This document shows positions 1-11,382 of a stretch of DNA of 64,000 nucleotides, one piece after another. The position numbers and the translations under genes were made by a program. The stretch lies in the NCBI RefSeq assembly GCF_027172205.1, contig NC_070612.1, positions 31,707,183 through 31,771,182 of the forward strand. Reading direction: 5' to 3'. Positions within the stretch are counted from its first letter, which is position 1. Each line of letters starts with the position of its first letter. Source of the stretch: Podarcis raffonei (Eukaryota > Chordata > Lepidosauria > Squamata > Lacertidae). The notes under the pieces were generated by a model. That model was given only the letters and a program-made list of their open reading frames with translations, was not told the DNA's origin and made no database searches.

Positions 1-173
1 ATCCAGTAGCATTTCAAGTGATGTCTTGCTAGTCTCACTTTTCTAGGTGCAACAATCACAGCAGGGAAATGTGTCTCTATTTTATTAAATCTAATAAAGT
101 GTAGAACAGAAATAGCCAACTTGGTACCACATTAGCTCCTTCTTGATAGAGGATAATGTTAAATACTGAGGAG

Positions 174-366
174 AGACCGTATCTCAGTGCAGAGCACATG
201 TTTTGCATGTACAAGGTCTTAAGTTTGCAACTCCAGTTACAATAAGCTCAGGAGGAGAGCTTCAAAAGTCATCAACCTGAGACCCTGGAGAGTTGCCAGT
301 CAGAATAGGTAATCCTGGGCTAGTTGTAGTCTAAATCAGTATAGGGCAGCTTCATATTTTCAACAT
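174..366 (+). repeat. Diverged tRNA-derived SINE
   Basis: A tRNA-like head (cagtgcagagcacatgtttt, then a decayed B-box region near 225) is followed by the body text gagaccctggagagttgcca and the tail cagtatagggcagcttcata. This arrangement is typical of a common reptile tRNA SINE. Fragments of the same family occur near 14130-14190 and 45290-45440 (antisense) and at 35990-36065. The copy is clearly old. Confidence 0.6.
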
Positions 367-1411
367 GTCTTATCTGAAAAGCAGGATTCTCAAAACAATT
401 TCCTTAGGAATGTGTGCTCCATATATAGTGGCCTTAAATTGAAGCACTCTATTCTGTGTCTTTATACTGTGCTTAGCTTTTCTCCAAAATAAGTATTATA
501 AATATTGTTCAACGTGCACAACATTGTTCCATATGGAAGGAATATGTTATCGCCTCTGGCTGAGACTGTGGCTGCCTTGTTTCTTGAAAACTTAAAACAG
601 TTTCTTTCTTTCAAACCTCAGTATTTGATTCAGTGAACATATACAAGGGCAAGGTAGTGAGTCAACAGAGGACTGTTGCCAGAAGCTCTTGATTCAAAGA
701 AGAGAAAATTGTGCTACCAAGCTAATTTGTAATTAAAAAATAAGTTTATGGAGAAAATAAAATAAAGTTTCCCAATTTGCACTTCATTTCCCATTGCAGG
801 AGGATTTGGACTTGGTATTTATTTAATTTTATTTTTTTGTAATGGCTGAAATAGTGAGAGTTCCAGTTTCTTTTCGAAAACAAGCTTCTAAATGATTGAG
901 TGCTGTATTCCGAGGCTAGGCTCTGGTTAAAAAACGAAGCATTCTCCCCTAGTAACAGCAGGGCGGCCTGACTAATGGGAATTGAACATTTCCTTTCCTG
1001 TCATGATCCGAACAGAGAGAGGCCTTATTAAGGCTGTCCACTTCCCTTTTTTTTAAAAAAAGGGATTGTTTAGAAATCTTTATTATTTAAGCAATGTATA
1101 GGCAAACATGACTCTTGTTGGGGTTCTGCTGTTTACCCATCTACTTTAGCAATCACTGTGAACTCAGCATTGTTCTACTGACTTTGTCTCATCACTATCT
1201 TGGAGCATTACTTGGAGCATAAGTATTGGTATTTGAAATCCCTATGCTAAATCAAAATTCCATTGCTTTTTTAGACCCCAGCTGAGTGGTGTACCTTAAG
1301 CAAACATGTATCAAATTGTATATATGGGTTCTAGAATGATGTGTTGGTGCGGGTTTGAGGGAATATCTGCAGAGGGATGTTTTGGTGGTCAGGTGCATAT
1401 AGTCTTTATAG

Positions 1412-1521
1412 CCCAGCCTTTCCCTACCTGGGCCCTCCAGATGTTGGACCTAAATTCTTAGCAGCCCTAGTCAACAGGACCAATGATAAGGACCAAAACA
1501 TCCGAAGGGCACCAGATTGGG
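1412..1521. mobile_element. Hairpin MITE (about 110 bp foldback), degraded
   Basis: The left arm reads cctgggccctccagatgttg and the right arm is its diverged inverse (ccaaaacatccgaagggcac), separated by about 70 bp. The same foldback family recurs at 13857, 24421, 51681, 55344 and 60985. I infer a non-autonomous DNA transposon; no target duplication is clear here. Confidence 0.55.
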
Positions 1522-1830
1522 TATGGCTGCTGTAGTCCATGAATTAGTTCATTTCAACCTTCACTAGTCCAATGTCTATCTGGGTGGCAGAGCACTGGAC
1601 ACAAACCTGTGTATTTTAATTGCATGTCAATCATCCTTTTCTCAGAGTTTTCAGGAAGTAAAGTTTATTATTATTTCCTCCTCTTAGTCTGAAGAATGGG
1701 TGAAGTCTCAGGTGGTATTGAAAAAATGTTCAGTTACAAACGCTTTCTGCTGCCCTTGATAAAAGTCTTGACATCCCTCTATGAATGATTTTCATCAAAG
1801 CTATATCATGCAAACTGGATGTGACAGTGG

Positions 1831-2070
1831 ATGTTTTGGACAACAATCCCTTTCCACTATAGGAGAAATGGAGAGCCCATAAAGGCTATGATGGATGCTC
1901 CAAGGCAGTTTAATGTAGCACTAGAGAAAATAGAAGCCATTACTACTGGAGGAGCTCCAGTTATGACAGGGAAAATAAATGGTGCTGTTACAGGAAATGT
2001 ACCAACAACAAACTACCTGCTGTTTGGGGGAAGGGAAGTAAAACACACAGTACCAGCTATCCAGAACTAA
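1831..2070 (+). pseudogene. Possible hAT-type transposase fragment
   Basis: An open stretch of 79 codons contains ITTGGAPVMTGKINGAV. This resembles the TDGAPxMTGKxxGxV segment of hAT transposases and host genes derived from them. Nothing recognisable surrounds it in the same frame: no BED finger or C-terminal dimerisation motif is visible, and the preceding bases resemble a hairpin-MITE arm. The most likely reading is an isolated remnant of a hAT DNA transposon. A chance match to a short motif cannot be excluded. It has no support as a host gene. Confidence 0.35.
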
Positions 2071-4052
2071 TTACCTTGCTGTAATGCCCAAAAGTGACAT
2101 TCGTTGTTAATTGAAATTTGACATGGATAATATTTCACATATTATTTTAGGCATTATCTCACTGTGTGCTTAAAGTTATATAACACAGGCTGAAAGTTTT
2201 GTTTTGTCAGTGCTAGAACTTAGGCATGGTTTGCTTTCTCTTGGGATGAAAAGAGAGTATTTCATTTTTTTTTCTCATTGAGATCTAGTAGAAATGACAT
2301 TTTATTTGGTCAATGATAAAAGAAGCATAAGGGACTTGAAACCAGAAAGATTTGTCTTTATTGAATGCTGCTGTTGCACATTCTGGAAAAAGAAGCTTGC
2401 CCCATAATGTAATGGCTTTTGGGGCCATCAAACGCCTAGTGTAGGACTGCATTCCTATTTTCAGATTGCAAAACAAAAAGCTTTTTAAAAATATCACAGC
2501 TGCTATCTTCCTGTTTTTGCTTGGAATTGCTCTATAGCAGAAGATAAAACTAATTATCATTAGGTTCAATGTGTCATTAAGCATTTCCTGGCTTTCCTTC
2601 ATAATAAGATCTTTTGAAAAAGAGAGTCAAGCAGAATCTTCTGTCTGACAATCCATGATACAGAAAATGGTGGGAAATCAATTTGCCTTGGTGGGGGGGA
2701 AATTCTGGTAGACCCTTTGTTTCATGTCTATGATGCTGTCACATTCTTTGCAGGGAAATAATGCTTTAAGTTTCAGAAAAGTATTTTCACTTTTTGATGC
2801 TTTGTTCCTGTCCAGAAGACGCTTTTGCTCCTGTAAATGTCAGGTTGCCTCCTGCAAAATTCCAACACACATTAATCAGGAAATGTCTACTGCAGTAGCA
2901 GTTTCACCCACAAAAGATTAATTTATAACTAAACTAAGTTGATTTTTCATTTAAATAGGTTTGTGCTTGCAAAACTCAGTGTGATTCATGTTTCTTTTCA
3001 TCACTGATATATAAGCCTGACATCTGGAAACTAAATGCTACTTTGCCTTTGCGGAGAGGATTTCCAGACACAAAAATTAAGGAAACTTCATATAGTAGAA
3101 AGTTTTTCAACATATGTATTTTGGCATTCTTACTTTGTTTATACATTCCTCTTTCTATGTCTCTATACTATTTTCTATATCTCAATCCCAGTTGGTGGCT
3201 TGGACAAAGAAAGGGGAAGCAGTAGCTTTGGAAACTGCTCTAGGAACTACACAAGGAGCAAGTTTTCCATTATCAATTCCCCGAGCTGCTAACTCTTTCG
3301 ATAACCTTCATTGCATTGGCAACTATCCACAACTTGCTTTAGTGTGCCTCCATTTCATTGGTTTAACCTTGGATGTACATCAGACTTTTTAACAACTCAC
3401 AAACAAAAGGACATGGTTGAGCTTATCATATAAAAGTCTTAGCACAAAAGTTTGAAAAATATAGCTTCCTTCCAAACTACTTGAGTGTTGAGTGTAAACT
3501 AAAGTAGCAACTTTGGGGGATTGATATAGTCAGTCAAAAGTGAAAATCTGCATTTTTTTTGTTTCAGAATAGTCTTGATTCAAAGGCAATCATTATTTAC
3601 ATGTACCAAAGGGAGGGTAGGCTTGCTGCTGAATGAGGTAAATTATCTGTATGATGTGTCTGATGTGTGTTCCAGAGTGCACAATAGGGATCACTTAGCC
3701 TATAAAGAGAAGACTTACCTGGATCTGAAATATATTTCATTTATGAATCATTTCCTGTGAAACATCCCAAAGTGATTCAACAATTTTAACAGCAAAAATG
3801 TATCTAAAAGCAATTTCAAGCCTAATACAGAGACTGGGGAAAGAATCTCCACTTAATAGTGTTGTTGGAAAAAGAAGTTCTTCAATAGGTGCTGAAATAT
3901 AATAGAGGTACCAGCTCTTTGATACATAACAGGAGAGAGTTTCAAAAAGCAGATATTTCCATACTAGAGGTCTGATTCCTACATTTGTATGGGCTCTCTT
4001 GCAGAGTGCAGTGATCATTTGAGTATATAAGTAAGTAGTTAAGTGATCTTCT

Positions 4053-4265
4053 AGGTAGTGTGGTGTAATTATTAGAGGGCCTGACTAGGATCTGGGAAAC
4101 CAGGGCTCAAATCTCCACTTGGCCATGAATCTCACTGGGTGGCAGTGAGCCACTAACTCAACTCTCAGGTTGTTGTGAGGATAAAATGGGAAGGAAGAGA
4201 ACTATGTATGGCACCTTGAGCTCCATGGGGGAAAGGGGGCTATAAATGTGATACATAATTAAATA
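4053..4265 (+). repeat. tRNA-derived SINE with LINE-like tail
   Basis: The head reads gtagtgtggtgtaattatta, followed by ctgggaaaccagggctcaaa (box B position) and cttggccatgaatctcactg. The tail ggggctataaatgtgataca is the usual 3' end of this reptile SINE. It is moderately diverged. Confidence 0.65.
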
Positions 4266-4274
4266 ACTAGATAT

Positions 4275-4870
4275 CTAGACTGGGTCTCAAACTGTATAGG
4301 CCTTTGTACACCAGTACCAACACCTTATACTTAGCCTGGTAGCTAATTGGTTGCCAGTGCAATTCTTTTAGTGGTGGCGTAACATGAAGGAGCGTCTCCA
4401 CCCCCATCGTTCTACCCGGACACTGAGGTCCAGCACCGAGGGCCTTCTGGCGGTTCCCTCACTGCGAGAAGCCAAGTTACAGGGAACCAGGCAGAGGGCC
4501 TTCTCGGTAGTGGCACCTTCCCTGTGGAACGCCCTCCCACCAGATGTCAAAGAGAACAACAACTACCAGACTTTTAGAAGACATCTGAAGGCAGCCCAGT
4601 TTAGGGAAGCTTTTAATGTTTGATGTATTAGAGTATTTTAATATATTTTTTGGAAGCCGCCCAGAGTGGCTGGGGAAGCACAGCCAGATGGGCGGGGTAT
4701 AAATAATAAATTATTATATTATTATTGTTATTATGGTGGCAGTATTCTGCCCCAGTGAGCGGTCAAGCTGCTGCAATTTGCGCTAGCTGCAGCTTCCAGG
4801 CCAACCTCAGGGGCAGCCCCACATAGAGTGCATTGCAACAATCCAATCTGGAGGTTGCCAATTCATGGTG
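4275..4870. repeat. Unclassified LINE-like repeat, split by a later insertion
   Basis: The two halves (about 4275-4371 and 4741-4870) read as one element: ccagtaccaacaccttatac ... gttgccagtgcaattctttt continues after the insertion with gtattctgccccagtgagcg ... gcagccccacatagagtgca. A neighbouring part of the same family lies at 21040-21320. The family is common in squamates, but I cannot name it. Confidence 0.5.
4379..4733 (+). mobile_element. L2-like LINE 3' end inserted in another repeat
   Basis: A frame open from 4384 to 4623 encodes a LINE ORF2 C-terminus (RAFSVVAPSLWNALPPDVKE ... FREAFNV). It is followed by the 3' tail gccgcccagagtggctgggg and an ATT-rich microsatellite. The element is 5'-truncated, as is usual for target-primed LINEs. 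A 7-bp direct repeat, tggtggc, flanks it at 4372-4378 and 4734-4740, and the host repeat resumes on both sides. The coding part looks little damaged, so the insertion is fairly young. Confidence 0.75.
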
Positions 4871-4974
4871 TTGCAGTCCAAAAATGGCCATAACTAGTTT
4901 TTTTAAAAAATAAAAATCAGCCAGAGCTCATAAAAGGCACTCAGGTCACCTGGGCATGTCACTTTACAGAGATG

Positions 4975-5115
4975 GATTGAACCTACTCCTTCAGGGCCAA
5001 TTGACAGTAATTGACCCCAAGACTTTGAACATACAGTTGGGGGACAATAATTGACCCCAAGACTTTGAACCTACTCCTTCAGGAGTGGTTGACAATAATT
5101 GACAATAATTGATAA
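4975..5115. repeat. Short local duplication
   Basis: The string aattgaccccaagactttga occurs twice, about 41 bp apart, and ctactccttcagg flanks both sides. A smaller tandem of gacaataatt follows. It looks like replication slippage or a small tandem duplication, with no coding content. Confidence 0.7.
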
Positions 5116-7299
5116 AATCGCAAGGTGAAGTCTTAAGGTAGGTAGGTGTGTATGTGTGTGAATGAGGGGGAGAGAGAAACAACTTGAAGAAGAGTTGATG
5201 TGTTCATATTCACAGCACAACAAGACATGGGCAAGACATAACTGGAATGTGTGCATAAGTAGGGACGTAGTGTTGTTATTTAATACCATTGATGTCGTGC
5301 ACACTATCCAATAGATTTCTGTGATTTTTGTTCCATCCTTTTCTAGACAGCATTCCACATTCCAGTGACCCTGCAAGTTCAGGAGAAAATCTTATTTTCC
5401 CAGCAACAATATATTTAGTTTGAACTGTGGGAAAATGCAATATCCTTGACACAGAAAATGGTGTATAATAGCAGGATGACCTTCATTATATCAGAGCCAT
5501 TATCTGATGAAACAAGATAAAGACACTATGCTGGGTACAGATACTCAAGATGTAGGTCAAAGAAAATGTTTGGGGAAAGGTTGTCAGTTCATTGTTTTAG
5601 TGCAACAGTGTTCTGACTGTTGGTAGCATAGAATTAGATTAACAACAACATGTTAAAATAACAACAACAAAGTATCTAAATATACATACTGTACAACTAA
5701 GGAGATTATATTATTTTTTGTTGTGTGGATAGTCTTAATGTTACATTTTTGTGAAAATTCAGCATGTGAAATTGCTTTTGTGTCTAGATGGAAAATCAGG
5801 AATTCTAACAAAAATCTGAACGTGCATGTTATTGGTTAAGTTGATCATGGTGTTTGTGTGTGTAATTAATATTCAGTATCTTCAGCAAAACACTGCTAAC
5901 AAAGTAGTGTGTATTGTATATCAGTAAGCATCCTATATTGGGGAAAAGAATCCATCACATCAGTGATGGAGTTCCAACTTTACAGAGTGTAGGAGGGCAA
6001 GTACCTGCCTCAGTAGCTTATAACCTGCAATTCAGTAGAGCTGGAAGGGGCAGGAAGTGTATGCAGGGGTAAACAGAGAAGCTGTATGCAAGTTGAGTTA
6101 ACTGTAAGGAATGGGAACAAGGTGGTTGTGCCAAAGGCCTTATAGAAATTATCCGCAAAGCTGTTAGCTGCCTAGGACAAAGGTGCTTCTCTTTGTGGCA
6201 TCCCATCAGTAATGCTAATGAAGCCAGTGAGACCACAATATTTGTGCCTCTCTGATATTAGAGCATATTAGCCAGTATCCTCGAGAGAAGAGACAAGCAG
6301 AGAGGGACGATGAGAGAGGCGAGATCTAGAAGCACATGGCAAGTATAAATATATTATATAGGTGAACTGGAAAGCCACCAGGAGGGAGAATTGATGGCAC
6401 CATGGCTTCTCAGGCTGACTTTTTAGTTTGAAGATAGGATAGGTACCTGCTAGCTGTGTTATAATTTGTGTTTGTTAATTTTTTGCCATTGATAAAACTC
6501 TTGTTGCCAATTCCAGGACATAGTCTTTTTCAGAAATCTGTCTTTGCTAGAAGTATTTTCATACATTTCAGATTCGGTCTAACAGCTGAGTGAAATAATA
6601 TATTTTCATTCAGATTGGCATTTACTTCATAATACAGAATGGCATCAGTTCACTAGCATGGATAGCAGATGGTAGCATCCTTGCATGAATTTGTAGTTTG
6701 GGCTGTCTTCTGAATTAAAATAAAAGGAGCCCCAACAATTTTTAGTGTTCTTCTACATAAATTTTGTTGAATTAGTAAATGTTGCTCTGTTGGGGTTGTA
6801 TCCGATTGTGTCTTTCTGTTGACAAAAGGCTCTTTGATCCAGTGGAGATTTATGTGAGTGAAAAGGGGGATGGAGTATTTTCCACAGATCCTCACTTTCT
6901 CCTACAGTCTTCCCTACACTACTTCCCAAATTGTTCTCAATCCTCTGGAGCAGATTTGTTTGGGGCAGGACAGAGATACAAAGGAAAGGGGAAATTAGCA
7001 ACCAAGTCCATTTTAGTATTTCAGGTCTAAACATGGGATTACATGTTTGCAGAATTCCAGTTTCTGGCTGGCAAGTCAGTCTTGAATGTTGGCACTTGCT
7101 GCATTTTGTTTCATTGTGTAATCAGACATGGAAATCAGTCCTGGGTCTACAAAAGTGTAGCTGGTAAATTGAGATCTGTAGCTGTGCAGATGTAGGCTGT
7201 GCTTTAATGTGAAAGAACATTCATTGGTTTCAATGTACATGTAAGTTGGTGAATAGAGAAAGCATTAGTATTCACTGAAGGCCAGATAATTTACTTTCC

Positions 7300-7395
7300 A
7301 GTCTTCCTTAACTGGGTGGCTGTGCTGGCTGGGTCTGTTGGGAGTTGTAGTCCCAAACACCCGTATGGCATGGGTTGGAGCACTGGGAGGGTGGT
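7300..7395. mobile_element. Hairpin MITE remnant
   Basis: The segment ttgggagttgtagtcccaaa, preceded by gctgtgctggctggg, matches one arm of the foldback family. The other arm has decayed. Confidence 0.4.
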
Positions 7396-7495
7396 CTAGA
7401 CTGTAGTCGTATTTGACATTCTTGGTATTTGTTTGGGATGTATCTTTTTAGGCTTGAAGTATGCTAGGCTCCAGTTTAAAATCACTACATTTGAG

Positions 7496-7496
<1 letters not shown>

Positions 7497-7529
<33 letters not shown>
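7497..7529. repeat. (GT)n microsatellite
   Basis: About 16 uninterrupted GT units. Confidence 0.95.
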
Positions 7530-7531
<2 letters not shown>

Positions 7532-8394
7532 GGGTGTGTGTCACTGCAGAGCATAAAGGTAGCCTCAAAATGTCTTCCTAGGGAATACTGTTGTACTGCA
7601 GGAATGCATTAAAAAATAACTCTTGTTGTGAACCAAATGCGAATTCTGATATGGAAATCCAATAGTGACTAATATGCTTAGATAACTCTCATACTGCTGT
7701 AGAAGAGTTCAGTGGATCCAGCGTGGAACAGACCAAATTACGGAAATAAACATGGAATTTGTGGTACCTCTATAATTCCCTCTCCATACCTTCAAGAGAA
7801 TAAGTTCTTTAAGGATTACATGTTTTTATTTATCCAGCAATTCTAATCCCTTATTTTAATCCCTTTAATTTGTGTTTTCCCCAATAGCTTATTTTCTCTT
7901 GTATAGTCTTTATAAAGTGATACTCTAACATGAGGTGGTGTTCTTAAATATCTTCAGGGTGTTCTCAAAGTGTATTCACTATTTTTAATATAGACTATCT
8001 ATTTAATCATCTGGCCTAATATCCAGATGATTCACTACTGTGATTGCACATAGTTATAATTCGTTGGCACACTGAATCCCTGAGGCCTAAAACTGCTTTC
8101 TGCATGTACATACTAGACTTGGGAACTGCTAAAATATTAACAAATGGCAGAGAACCTGCATACCCAGAGAACCCAGTAGAGGTCTTAGATAGCTTGATAC
8201 TGTGTAAATTCATTTTTAGTAATAAATTAATAAAGCTTATTGTGCTTCTTTAAAAATGTTTACATCATTCATTGCTTTATATAATTGGTATCTCTCTTCC
8301 TTTGTCAATATGCTAAATTGTGTTGGAATATAGCTTGATTATATAAATTTAGTTTTAACATAGGTCACTTTGATCACTGTTCAAAGTCTAATGA

Positions 8395-8750
8395 GGATAC
8401 TCAAAGGACTGTCTCCTTCCATACATTCCTGTCTGCTCAGTGAGATCAACTGGTGAGATACATCCAAAGTGCCATTGGCAAGAATGTGTAAAAGTGCCTT
8501 CTCTGTTATTGTGGAACTCTTTGCCCTGGAAGATATAGCTTACCATAATCACCATGATGCTATTCCAGTGCTCTTTGAAGATGTTTTTGTTTCAGCAGAC
8601 TTTCAACCTGGCTGGAGTCTGATTATGCCTGGATTTCTCACTTTTGATGCTTTTATCTACTGGACCTTTGTGTTCTAACTTGTCTGTGTTTTGTTGTTAA
8701 GTTTAAAATGTTTATTTTTTAAAATAAAGAATGTTAATTGCCTTGGGCAT
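8395..8750 (+). repeat. Old LINE 3' region (L2/CR1-like)
   Basis: The text agtgccttctctgttattgt ... ggaactctttgccctggaag matches the decayed C-terminal coding part of L2-like LINEs. It is followed by a T-rich 3' region ending near an aataaagaat run at about 8723. It overlaps a 69-codon open frame that I do not regard as a gene. Confidence 0.45.
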
Positions 8751-8839
8751 TTCATTTATTAATATTTCTGTAGGGAAGTGAATATGACACATAAATAAAT
8801 TAGTGTAATCTATCAGAAAGAATATTGGTCTTGGATTTA

Positions 8840-9005
8840 GAAGTCCTAGTCTAAAGTCTTAGATTTAGATTTATTGGTGTTTGGCAAGTTGCTATCGCTT
8901 AACCTTCCATTCCTCATCTGTAAAATGAGAACCCTAAGAACTTAACATTATAAATGCAATCATGATTGTAAACTACTTTGGATACTGAAAGTGCTATATA
9001 AATAA
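8840..9005 (+). repeat. CORE-SINE / MIR-like relic beside an ATG10 exon
   Basis: The text tttggcaagttgct ... cttaacctt ... tcctcatctgtaaaatgaga corresponds to the MIR core and 3' region, and actgaaagtgctatataaat matches the 3' tail of this group. It ends about 25 bp before the acceptor of the ATG10 active-site exon. Such elements date to early amniotes or earlier, so this one is probably shared across reptiles. Confidence 0.6.
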
Positions 9006-9030
9006 TATAAACATGGCTGATCTTTTTCAG

Positions 9031-9128
9031 GAGCATCCATTGCTTGGACAGCCTTTCTTTGTTCTTCATCCTTGCCGGACAAATGAATTTATGTCTGCGG
9101 TGTTATCCAGTTCGTATAAACAGAGCAG
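9031..9128 (+). CDS. ATG10: ATG10 penultimate coding exon (catalytic cysteine)
   Basis: This exon encodes part of ATG10, the E2-like enzyme that transfers ATG12 onto ATG5 in autophagosome formation. Read from the first base, the translation begins EHPLLGQPFFVLHPCRTNEF, which closely matches the human segment around the catalytic cysteine. The HPC motif is intact, with the Cys codon at 9073-9075. The acceptor is a pyrimidine-rich tract ending in cag at 9030. The exon ends in phase 2 (AG) before GCAAGT, so it appears to use a GC donor; no GT donor fits the next exon's frame. Earlier ATG10 exons lie left of the window, because I found none in 1-9030. A CORE-SINE relic ends about 25 bp upstream of the acceptor. 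Confidence 0.93.
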
Positions 9129-10141
9129 GCAAGTAGTATCAGTGTGAGGTTTATTAGGTTCTCATATTCACCCTAAATAACCAAGTAAAAGTGTACTGTT
9201 GTAGCCAGACAAACTCAGGTTAGAAATAAGGCACAATTCTTTAAACTTGTTCTTTATCTTATACTGTAATAAACCTGGGGGTGTTGCTGATAGTCCTTGG
9301 ACATTTTAGGAGGTGTTTTTCAAATTTCATGTTCATAATATTTACTTGGTCTTCTTTGTTATTAATGTGTGGACTAGGCTCCTCTGGAATTTCTATGATT
9401 AAAAGACTTGAGTGGAAAATATAATCTCCAGGGGCTTCTTATGGCCTCTGGCTACTCATGTATGACCCAGGGAATTCTGAGAATTTGTGTTTTCATTTTT
9501 TCTTCTTCAAAAGAATTGTTCGACTGCATGGTTTCAAAGATAAATGTGTAATGGGAGACAAGATTACAAGCAAGGTCTGATCTTCTAGTTTCCATGATTT
9601 GGAACTCGAGATACCCTTTCCCTATTTACTTCAGTGATTTAGAGGGACTCTTCTTAGAATATGCTAATATTTTGCAATGCTGTACCAACTGAACCCAACC
9701 TTGCAGGTCTTCAGAAGATCGTGTAAAATATTATTGTTTAAACAGGCTTTATGCTAGACCTAGCTTCAGAGCTTTAGCAGATTTGATTTGGGAGTATGTT
9801 TTTTAGATCTGTTGAGATGTTTCGTTGACAGTTCATTGTGTTGTTCTTTGTTTCATTTCTTTGGTTGTAGCTTTTATTATGTATAAATATGCTTTGTTTA
9901 TAAAGAAAGTCATTGTTTCTGGATTTTTTACGACCTTATAGTTGGCGGTTTCAGATTGTTACACAAAACTTGGAATGTCAGAGCTTCCATTTAGGGCATT
10001 TGGGGATTTCCCCCTCCTCCATAGTAATGATGTGTGCAATGTTGTATCAATTTTATAAAATTTGGTAGCCATTTAAAATGATATCCAAGCTTTTAAAGAC
10101 AGCTAGAGTGTAAAAAAAGCTATTTTCTTTTTGCTTTGTAG

Positions 10142-10253
10142 GAATACAAACTATATTATTTCATGGCTGAGTATCGTAGGCCCAATGGTGGGTCTCAATC
10201 TGCCTCTGAGTTATGCAAAAGCCAATTCTGAGCAGACTACAAGTGTTGACTAA
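10142..10253 (+). CDS. ATG10: ATG10 last coding exon with stop
   Basis: The exon completes an AGG codon begun in the previous exon. It then reads NTNYIISWLSIVGPMVGLNL followed by PLSYAKANSEQTTSVD and TAA at 10251-10253. This matches the C-terminus of vertebrate ATG10, which in human ends with a similar SWLSIVGPVVGLNLPLSYAKA segment and a short variable tail. The acceptor is a T-rich tract ending in tag at 10139-10141. A possible polyadenylation signal (ATTAAA) lies at 10878-10883, just before a MITE. With the upstream exon it gives the final third of the protein, including the active site. The gene identity is firm; the 3' end of the transcript is a guess. Confidence 0.94.
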
Positions 10254-10626
10254 AGAGGTAAAAAATCTTACTTAAAATTGCATATTTAAAAGCCATTACT
10301 CTTCCCCAATTTGTTAAATACTCTTCCGGATCTGCTTATCAATGCTTAAAATATAACACTGTTTTTGTTTGTTAATATCTTCATCATCACCTTAAACCTT
10401 AAACTTGTGCATCCTTTTTATTTCTGAAGTTAGCAATTGCAGATTATTATAGTACAAGTACTTCACATCTACCAGCTAAGATGTCTGTGATGGTGATTGG
10501 CATTCTGGCTTAGGACACTTCATCTTTTTTTCCCTATGCATATTTTATCGCCATTTTTTAAAAAATGGTATTTTTCTTCTTCTGTAACTTTTGTTGTACA
10601 CCACCCTGATACTTTGTACGAGAATG

Positions 10627-10627
<1 letters not shown>

Positions 10628-10665
<38 letters not shown>
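10628..10665. repeat. (CA)n microsatellite
   Basis: About 19 CA units, in the region that would be the ATG10 3' UTR if the 10878 signal is used. Confidence 0.95.
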
Positions 10666-10667
<2 letters not shown>

Positions 10668-10887
10668 AAAACATATGGGGAACATATGGTTATCCAGAAA
10701 TTGCAGGTCTTCAGCCACTATCATATGTGGTCATTTGCCATGTTGGCTGGGTTTAATGGGGGTTAGAAACCAATGCTCCTTTTCATGTAAAAATGGTGCC
10801 CAGAGTGTCATTTGCTTTTCCTTTGCTTATATGACTTGTACAATTGGTTTTGTAGACATTCCTTAACTGTAAAACGCATTAAATATA

Positions 10888-11129
10888 CAGTGGTACCTTG
10901 GTTTAAGAACTTAATTCGTTCTGGAGGTCCATTCTTAACCTGAAACTGTTCTTAACCTGAGGTACCACTTTAGCTAATGAGGCCTCCTGCTGCCGCTGCG
11001 CCGCTACTGCACGATTTCTGTTCTCATCCTGAAGCAAAGTTCTTAACCTGGGGTACTATTTCTGGGTTAGTGGAGTCTGTAACCTGAAGCATGTGTAACC
11101 TGAAGCATCTGTAACCCAAGGTACCACTG
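10888..11129. mobile_element. 242-bp MITE with CAGTGGTACC inverted ends
   Basis: The left end cagtggtaccttggtttaag and the right end ctgtaacccaaggtaccact form imperfect terminal inverted repeats. TA precedes the left end (10886-10887) and a decayed TG follows the right end. The internal text (ttaacctgaa repeated) is typical of a non-autonomous Tc1/mariner or pogo/Tigger-like element common in squamates. The TA target supports that superfamily, but the exact family is inference. It lies immediately after the possible ATG10 polyadenylation signal. Confidence 0.75.
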
Positions 11130-11338
11130 TGGGGCCTTCTCTTTAGTTGTGCTGCTTCTGTGGAATCCCATCCCCCTGTAACAACAACTGGCATTTTGGG
11201 CATTTGATTATGTGGGGTGGGGCTTACTTGCCTCCCCTAATATTTTATTCAAGTTGGCACCCCTGCTACTTATACCCAAGCTCTTTTTCTCAGCAGTGAA
11301 GCAGTATATTGAAACACTGCCAATAAGTAGAGGTCACC

Positions 11339-11379
<41 letters not shown>
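11339..11379. repeat. (AAT)n microsatellite
   Basis: About 13 uninterrupted AAT units. Confidence 0.95.

Positions 11380-11382
<3 letters not shown>

Larger units (their letters stand above)
1..9030 (+). other. ATG10: ATG10 intron, repeat-rich
   Basis: This stretch lies upstream of the ATG10 active-site exon in the gene's own orientation, so it is intron. I see no ATG10 coding exon in it; the exon that would carry the GRPLTLKDIWEG-type segment is absent. It holds old tRNA SINEs, LINE tails, hairpin MITE remnants, a possible hAT fragment and a CORE-SINE, listed separately. Much of the rest is AT-rich unique-looking sequence with no recognisable feature. Confidence 0.7.

Noticed and set aside
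4384-4623. Open frame of 79 codons as a host gene
   Set aside because: It is the C-terminal coding end of an L2-like LINE.
11339-11379. Tandem repeats as a CRISPR array
   Set aside because: They are microsatellites without spacers, in a vertebrate genome.
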